Shown here piece after piece: positions 60,428 to 64,000 of a stretch of 64,000 nt of DNA (positions are counted from its first letter, which is position 1; each line of letters begins with the position of its first letter). The position numbers were made by a program, and so were the translations under genes. The DNA comes from Mayfieldus sp038040285 (lineage in GTDB: Bacteria; Actinomycetota; Thermoleophilia; Solirubrobacterales; 70-9), in assembly GCA_038040285.1 (NCBI GenBank), contig JBBPIN010000005.1, positions 1 through 64,000 on the forward strand, given 5' to 3'. The notes under the pieces were generated by a model. That model had not been told where the DNA came from. It saw nothing but the letters and a program-made list of their open reading frames with translations, and searched no databases.

Positions 60428-61266
60428 GCAAACGCGGTGGCGGCTCTCCGGCGCAGGTCGGCGTTCAACGCCTGGGTGATCTGGCTCGGCGCGTCGGCGA
60501 CCGGGATTCCGTCCTCGGAGACGAGGCTCGGGATGCGGAAGGCGTAGAGAGGGGCCTCGACGCCGAGCCCGCGGATCCGCCGCAGAACCTGGGCGGCGTC
60601 GGCGCCGGCGGAGTGTGGGCCGCAGAGCACGATTGCGGTCGGCTCCAGCGCCTGTAGAGCGCGCTCGAGTCGGTCGCCCTCAAGGTCGCTGGAGAGGGCC
60701 AGCACCCGAAAGCCGGCGCGCCGCAGCGCCAGATCCAGGGCCTGGGCGTGGACGGCCTCGACACCCGCGGCTTCGTTGGTCTCGAGCAGCAGGATCCCGG
60801 CCGGACGCGACGCGGAAGGTGCCAGGCGGCGGGCTCCATGTATCCAGCCGGTCGCCCAGCGGCAGCCGAACTCCAGCTCGGCAGTGCGCTCGGAATCGCC
60901 GGCCAGGTCGTCGAGGGTGGGAAGCAGAAGCTCTTCGATTGAGCGCTCCAGGGGCCGCAGCGCGAGGCTCTCCTCCATCGCCCGATCGGCTGCGTCCTCG
61001 TCGAAGCTCTCGAGGGCCGCCTGCAGGCTGGAGTTGGTCGCCGGCGCGCTCTGGCGCTGCCGGGCCAGTTCGATCGCGGTGCTGATGTTCCCCGTCTCGG
61101 CCAGCGCGTCGCGCAGGGTCTGAAGCTCGACCATCTCGTACTGGCGGTGGTTGCCCGGCGTGCGTTCAGGCTGCGGATAGCCGAAGCGGCGCTCCCAGCT
61201 GCGCAGGGTGTTGGGGCTGACCCCCAGGATCTCTGCTGCGGCGTTGGTTCTGATGCCAGTGCTCAT
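60424..61266 (-). CDS. MerR-type regulator with B12-binding-like domain
   Basis: 280 residues from ATG 61266. N-terminal MerR HTH: RTNAAAEILGVSPNTLRSWE, RRFGYPQPERTPGNHRQYEM. The C-terminal 190 residues look like the cobalamin-binding domain of CarH/LitR-type light or B12 sensors: helical bundle with LEESLALRPLERSIEELLLP, then ILLLETNEAAGVEAVHAQAL (possible His ligand), VLALSSDLEGDRL and IVLCGPHSAGADA. The second motif is not canonical (the usual Gly after the His is Ala), so B12 binding is inferred. The CarH-type upper-face Trp/Glu/His motif is not clear. Confidence 0.72.
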   Translation of the reverse strand: MSTGIRTNAAAEILGVSPNTLRSWERRFGYPQPERTPGNHRQYEMVELQTLRDALAETGNISTAIELARQRQSAPATNSSLQAALESFDEDAADRAMEESLALRPLERSIEELLLPTLDDLAGDSERTAELEFGCRWATGWIHGARRLAPSASRPAGILLLETNEAAGVEAVHAQALDLALRRAGFRVLALSSDLEGDRLERALQALEPTAIVLCGPHSAGADAAQVLRRIRGLGVEAPLYAFRIPSLVSEDGIPVADAPSQITQALNADLRRRAATAFA

Positions 61267-61319
61267 GGTTGGACCTCCAGATTCAGTGCCGAAGGATTCG
61301 GCGCCGAGAGCGAAATTCC

Positions 61320-61386
61320 GCGCAATTGCGCAGGTTTACTGTCGCTTATCGGCGAACTTGCGCGAATCTGTAAGGGAACTTGCGCG
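61320..61386. promoter_or_regulatory. Repeated TTGCGC operator cluster upstream of the MerR-type gene
   Basis: GCGCAATTGCGC (perfect palindrome, 61320-61331), then AACTTGCGCG at 61355-61364 and again at 61377-61386, spaced 22 bases (two helical turns); TTGCGC repeats at 61326, 61358 and 61380. This lies within the 125-base space in front of the MerR-type gene and looks like a multiple-site operator for that regulator. Confidence 0.6.
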
Positions 61387-61391
61387 GCCTG

Positions 61392-62312
61392 TTAGCGATC
61401 TTGCAGGTCGGCGACCGTGAACGGCTGCCCGGTCGCGCGGGCTCGCCACATGGCTGAATCGGCCGCGCGCAACAGATGTGAGGGTTCCTCGCCGTGCTCG
61501 GGACAGCCGACGACGCCGGTGGAGACCGTTATCCGAAGTCCGCTGGCCCGCTCCAGCCTCGTGAGGATCTCGGTGATCCGATGCGCCATCTGGGCGGCGG
61601 ACGCGGCGGTCTGGTTGGGAGCGAGCACGCATAGCCCGTCCCCCTGGGAATAGAAGGCCTCGTCCATCAGCCTGATGCTGCCCCGGACAGCATGCGACAC
61701 GACCCCCATCGCCTCCTCCCCGTTGCGGGCGCCGGGCCCGTCGACGTCGAGGACGAGGAGCGCGAACGGAGCTCCGTAGCGTTTTGTCGCGGCAACCATT
61801 TGCTCGAGGCGCTGTTCCATCTGCCCGCCTCTGAGCAAAACGGTGGCAGGGTCGGTGCCTGACGACTGCTGGGACAGCGTGTCGACGGTATGTCCGCCGA
61901 TTCGCGTGAACAGCGCCGCGAGCCGCTCAGCCGCCTCCGCGAACAGCTCCGGCTCGGACCCGGCAAGCTCCATCCGCAGCGTCGCCAGCAGCGCCGAGTG
62001 CAAGTAGGAGATCTCGCGCGTGAGCTGGGCGGGCGAGGTGGACGCGCCCCGCATCTTGGCGAGACGCGCAGCGCGATCCAACGCAGCCGCCGCAGAACCC
62101 CGGTCCTCGCTGGTCAGGGCCGAAAGAATGTCGCTGATCAAAGCCGGCAACTCGCTGGTCGCCCAGGTCAGCGGCATCTGCTCGACGTCCGAGAGGTCCG
62201 AGTTGAGGATCACGTCGACCAGCCACGCCTTGGCGATCTGCTCACGCGAGCGTTCGACCTTGGCGAGCTGAGCACGCAGAGACGCTTCAGTCCTGGAGCC
62301 GTTCTCTCCCAT
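61392..62312 (-). CDS. Degenerate GGDEF domain protein
   Basis: 306 residues from ATG 62312. The N-terminal half is helical (LRAQLAKVERSREQIAKAWL, SELPALISDILSALTSEDRG) and may be an RsbR/ sensor-like bundle. The C-terminal half has the GGDEF fold: FALLVLDVDGPGARNGEEAM, SQGDGLCVLAPN where the signature GGDEF should be, and RITVSTGVVGCPEHGEEPSHLLRAAD. With the catalytic Glu replaced by Leu/Gly it probably does not make c-di-GMP and may bind it or act as a pseudo-enzyme. Adjacent to the B12-type regulator. Confidence 0.8.
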   Translation of the reverse strand: MGENGSRTEASLRAQLAKVERSREQIAKAWLVDVILNSDLSDVEQMPLTWATSELPALISDILSALTSEDRGSAAAALDRAARLAKMRGASTSPAQLTREISYLHSALLATLRMELAGSEPELFAEAAERLAALFTRIGGHTVDTLSQQSSGTDPATVLLRGGQMEQRLEQMVAATKRYGAPFALLVLDVDGPGARNGEEAMGVVSHAVRGSIRLMDEAFYSQGDGLCVLAPNQTAASAAQMAHRITEILTRLERASGLRITVSTGVVGCPEHGEEPSHLLRAADSAMWRARATGQPFTVADLQDR

Positions 62313-62394
62313 ACCGCGCTGATGGTACGCACGGTGGCCGCAGCAGGCCGCAACTTCTCCTACTTTTTCGTACCCCTCATCTTTTTCCCACCGC

Positions 62395-62792
62395 CTAGGT
62401 GGCCGTCTGTCCCAGCAGCTCGCGTGCGCTCTGTGGGTCGCCGAACACGCGGGCGGAACGGATCCGCCCACCTCCCACAGCCAGGCGTTGGGCGCATCGA
62501 TCACCGCCAGCTCGCGGCGCGCACGCACCCGACCGAATACCACCAGGCGGCTCTTCGAGAGCTCGTGGAAATCGGTCGGCAGCAGCTCGATCTCGTCCCA
62601 CATCTCTCCCATATCGCACAGGTACTCGACCAGGCCGTCGTGGCCGCGATAGGGCTCTGAACGGCCGGCGACCATGCCGGTCACGGTGTGGATCTCGATC
62701 CGCGGATCGGCGATCCTGCGCAGTGCATCGAGATCGCGCTTCGAGAAGGCCTGATACGCCCGCCGAACAAGCTCCTCGGCTTTGGCCGACAT
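62395..62792 (-). pseudogene. SnoaL-like gene with a single-base frameshift
   Basis: From ATG 62792: AEELVRRAYQAFSKRDLDAL, RIADPRIEIHTVTG, then NAWLWEVGG in one frame. Beyond about 62470 the matching family end RIRSARVFGDPQSARELLGQ is in the next frame, to TAG at 62397-62395. Adding one base in GGTGGGCGGATCC restores a protein of about 131 residues. Without this correction the frame would run unbroken into the GGDEF gene, an artificial fusion. Confidence 0.75.
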
Positions 62793-62794
62793 CC

Positions 62795-63391
62795 CTAGAG
62801 GGCCTGCCTACCCACCAGCGCTTTGCCCAGGGTGACCTCGTCGGCGTGCTCGAGATCGGCCCCGACCGGTAGCCCACTGGCCAGGCGGGTGACCGTGACG
62901 CCGCTGCGCAGCGCCTCGGCGATGTGAAGCGCGGTTGCCTCCCCGGTGGTCGTCGGGTTGGTTGCCAGCACGACCTCGCTGATCTCGTCCGATCGCGCAC
63001 GCTCGAACAACTCGGCGATCCGCAGGTCCTCGGGATCGATTCCGTCGATCGGAGACAGAGCGCCGCCGAGCACGTGATAGACGCCGCGGTACTCGTGGGT
63101 CCGCTCGATCGGGATCACGTCGGCCGGCTCCTCGACCACGCAGATCAGCGATGGATCGCGGGATGAGTCGGTACAGATCCGGCAGCGCGGCCCTTCGGCG
63201 AGGTTGAAGCAGACTTCACACAGGCCCACCTTCTCCTTCATCTCGCGGATCGAGTCGGCCAGCGCCTCGGCCTCGGAGTCCTCGGCGCGCAGCAGGTGGA
63301 AGGCGAGCCGCTGGGCGGTGCGCTGGCCGATCCCAGGGAGTCTTTGAAGCTCGGCGACCAGCCGGCCCAGCGGCGCCGGGCCCTCGGTCAC
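62795..63391 (-). CDS. recR: Recombination protein RecR
   Basis: 198 residues from GTG 63391, overlapping the ybaB stop (GTGA). Assists RecF/RecO loading of RecA. Helix-hairpin-helix at the N-terminus (LQRLPGIGQRTAQRLAFHLL), C4 zinc finger CEVCFNLAEGPRCRIC near residues 58-73, and a Toprim domain ICVVEEPADVIPIERTHEYR ... YHVLGGALSPIDGI. Order dnaX-ybaB-recR is conserved across bacteria. Confidence 0.96.
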   Translation of the reverse strand: MTEGPAPLGRLVAELQRLPGIGQRTAQRLAFHLLRAEDSEAEALADSIREMKEKVGLCEVCFNLAEGPRCRICTDSSRDPSLICVVEEPADVIPIERTHEYRGVYHVLGGALSPIDGIDPEDLRIAELFERARSDEISEVVLATNPTTTGEATALHIAEALRSGVTVTRLASGLPVGADLEHADEVTLGKALVGRQAL

Positions 63392-63753
63392 GGCCCGGGG
63401 AGCCCCCCGCCCCCCGGCCCGGCCATCCCTAACCCGCCGAGTCCTCCAGTGATGCCTCCCATCTTGCTGGTCGCCAGCTCCTGCGCCGAGCGGATCGCCT
63501 CGTTGACGGCGGCCATCACCATGTCGGCGAGCATCTCGGCGTCCTCGGGGTCAACTGCCTCGGGGTCGATCTCGATCGACTTCAGCCGCAGGTCGCCGCT
63601 CATCCTCACCTTGACCATTCCCCCGCCGGTGCTCGCCTCCACCTCCTCGTTGGCGAGCTGCTCCTGGGCCTTGGCCATCTCGGCCTGCATCTGCTGCGCC
63701 TGCTTGAGCAGCGCGTTCATGTCCAGGCCGCCCGGCCCGCCCCCGCGCGCCAT
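63388..63753 (-). CDS. YbaB/EbfC nucleoid-associated protein
   Basis: 121 residues from ATG 63753. Typical pattern: LDMNALLKQAQQMQAEMAKA, QEQLANEEVEASTGGGMVKV, IEIDPEAVDPEDAEMLADM, NEAIRSAQELATSKMGG and a Gly-rich tail. Dimeric DNA-binding protein found between dnaX and recR. One-base overlap with the dnaX stop (TGATG). Confidence 0.93.
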   Translation of the reverse strand: MARGGGPGGLDMNALLKQAQQMQAEMAKAQEQLANEEVEASTGGGMVKVRMSGDLRLKSIEIDPEAVDPEDAEMLADMVMAAVNEAIRSAQELATSKMGGITGGLGGLGMAGPGGGGLPGP

Positions 63754-64000
63754 CAGGCCTTCCCCTCCACTTCCTCGGCGTCGAACTCCGACTTGATGCG
63801 CTCCAGCAGCTCCTCCTCGTCGAGTTGCTCCTCTGGCTCTGCGACCGACTCGCCGTCGAGCAGCACGTAGACGGGTCGCAGCCGCTCGCCGACGATCGTG
63901 CGCAGCGCCTCGGTGAAGCGCTCGCGATGCTCGGCGGCCTCCGCCTTGCGCTTGTTGAAGGTCGAGCCGGCGGGAAAGCCGATGCGCAGGATTCCCTCCT
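63753..64000 (-). CDS. dnaX: DNA polymerase III tau/gamma subunit, C-terminal end only
   Basis: Only the last 82 codons lie in the window. They read GILRIGFPAGSTFNKRKAEA, AEHRERFTEALRTIVGERLR, PVYVLLDGESVAEPEEQLDE, ELLERIKSEFDAEEVEGKA with TGA at 63755-63753. Assigned by position next to ybaB and recR and by the usual C-terminal pattern of DnaX. The ATPase part lies outside the window. Confidence 0.85.
   Translation of the reverse strand, partial: EGILRIGFPAGSTFNKRKAEAAEHRERFTEALRTIVGERLRPVYVLLDGESVAEPEEQLDEEELLERIKSEFDAEEVEGKA

Noticed and set aside
61392..62792. Single 466-residue SnoaL-GGDEF protein
   Set aside because: The middle is nonsense and the family-typical SnoaL end lies in the next frame, so two genes and one frameshift explain it better.

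Overview
The window looks like a scaffold from a high-GC, Gram-positive actinobacterium, most probably of the Thermoleophilia/Solirubrobacterales type. This is inferred from the very GC-rich codon use, frequent GTG and TTG starts, a deazaflavin (F420)-dependent nitroreductase family protein, PucR and PadR regulators, an LytR-CpsA-Psr wall protein, a homodimeric glycyl-tRNA synthetase and an SdhA-SdhB-SdhE succinate dehydrogenase. Three 100-base N runs show it is a scaffolded draft. Two of them (43617-43716 and 47495-47594) are flanked by exact 55-base duplications, so the contigs really overlap there and nothing is missing.

Layout. 1-4.4 kb (minus): mfd (cut by the window start), an enoyl-CoA hydratase cut by the first gap, pth and rplY. 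4.4-12.2 kb: a GAP-family membrane protein, an AarF/UbiB-type kinase, a glycerophosphodiesterase, a lipoprotein, a DUF1059 protein, prs-glmU and two membrane proteins. 12.2 kb: tRNA-Gln(UUG). 12.4-25.3 kb: SRPBCC protein, PucR regulator, a DedA-PAP2 fusion, the housekeeping string metG-tatD-rsmA-ispE (with a small secreted gene inserted), rsmI, a ROK kinase, an LCP protein and an FmdB zinc ribbon. 25.5-31.8 kb: glycyl-tRNA synthetase overlapping an AMP-forming acyl-CoA ligase, a TetR regulator with a palindromic operator, a ferritin-like R2 oxidase fused to an SCP2 domain, and an amidase. 31.9-35.5 kb: a frameshifted secreted RTX-like protein, a lysyl-oxidase-like protein, a second TetR, a lactonase-like hydrolase and a YtxH-like protein. 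35.6-43.5 kb: a GT-C glycosyltransferase, lon, hsp20, an RNase Z-like hydrolase, a fatty-acid-hydroxylase family protein, a 2-hydroxyacid dehydrogenase and a small coiled-coil/AT-hook/winged-helix protein. 43.5-53.1 kb: malate and isocitrate dehydrogenases, an AidB-like acyl-CoA dehydrogenase, a site-2 protease and sdhABE, so the window carries a sizeable part of the TCA cycle. 53.5-64 kb: a Na+/H+ antiporter, lysC-asd, PadR-MMPL-SnoaL, a MerR/B12-type regulator next to a degenerate GGDEF protein, and recR-ybaB-dnaX.

The most unusual signals are in the spacers. First, a 51-base two-hairpin element occurs twice (43490-43540 and 47669-47719), with identical geometry and five compensatory base-pair changes, and has a degenerate relative near 53.45 kb. 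Second, five spacers contain tandem heptamers with strict 7-base period that often include the stop codons of the flanking genes. These resemble the STRR repeats known from cyanobacteria. Two genes (RTX-like, SnoaL-like) carry single-base frameshifts, and pth has no ATG, GTG or TTG start and probably begins at CTG.
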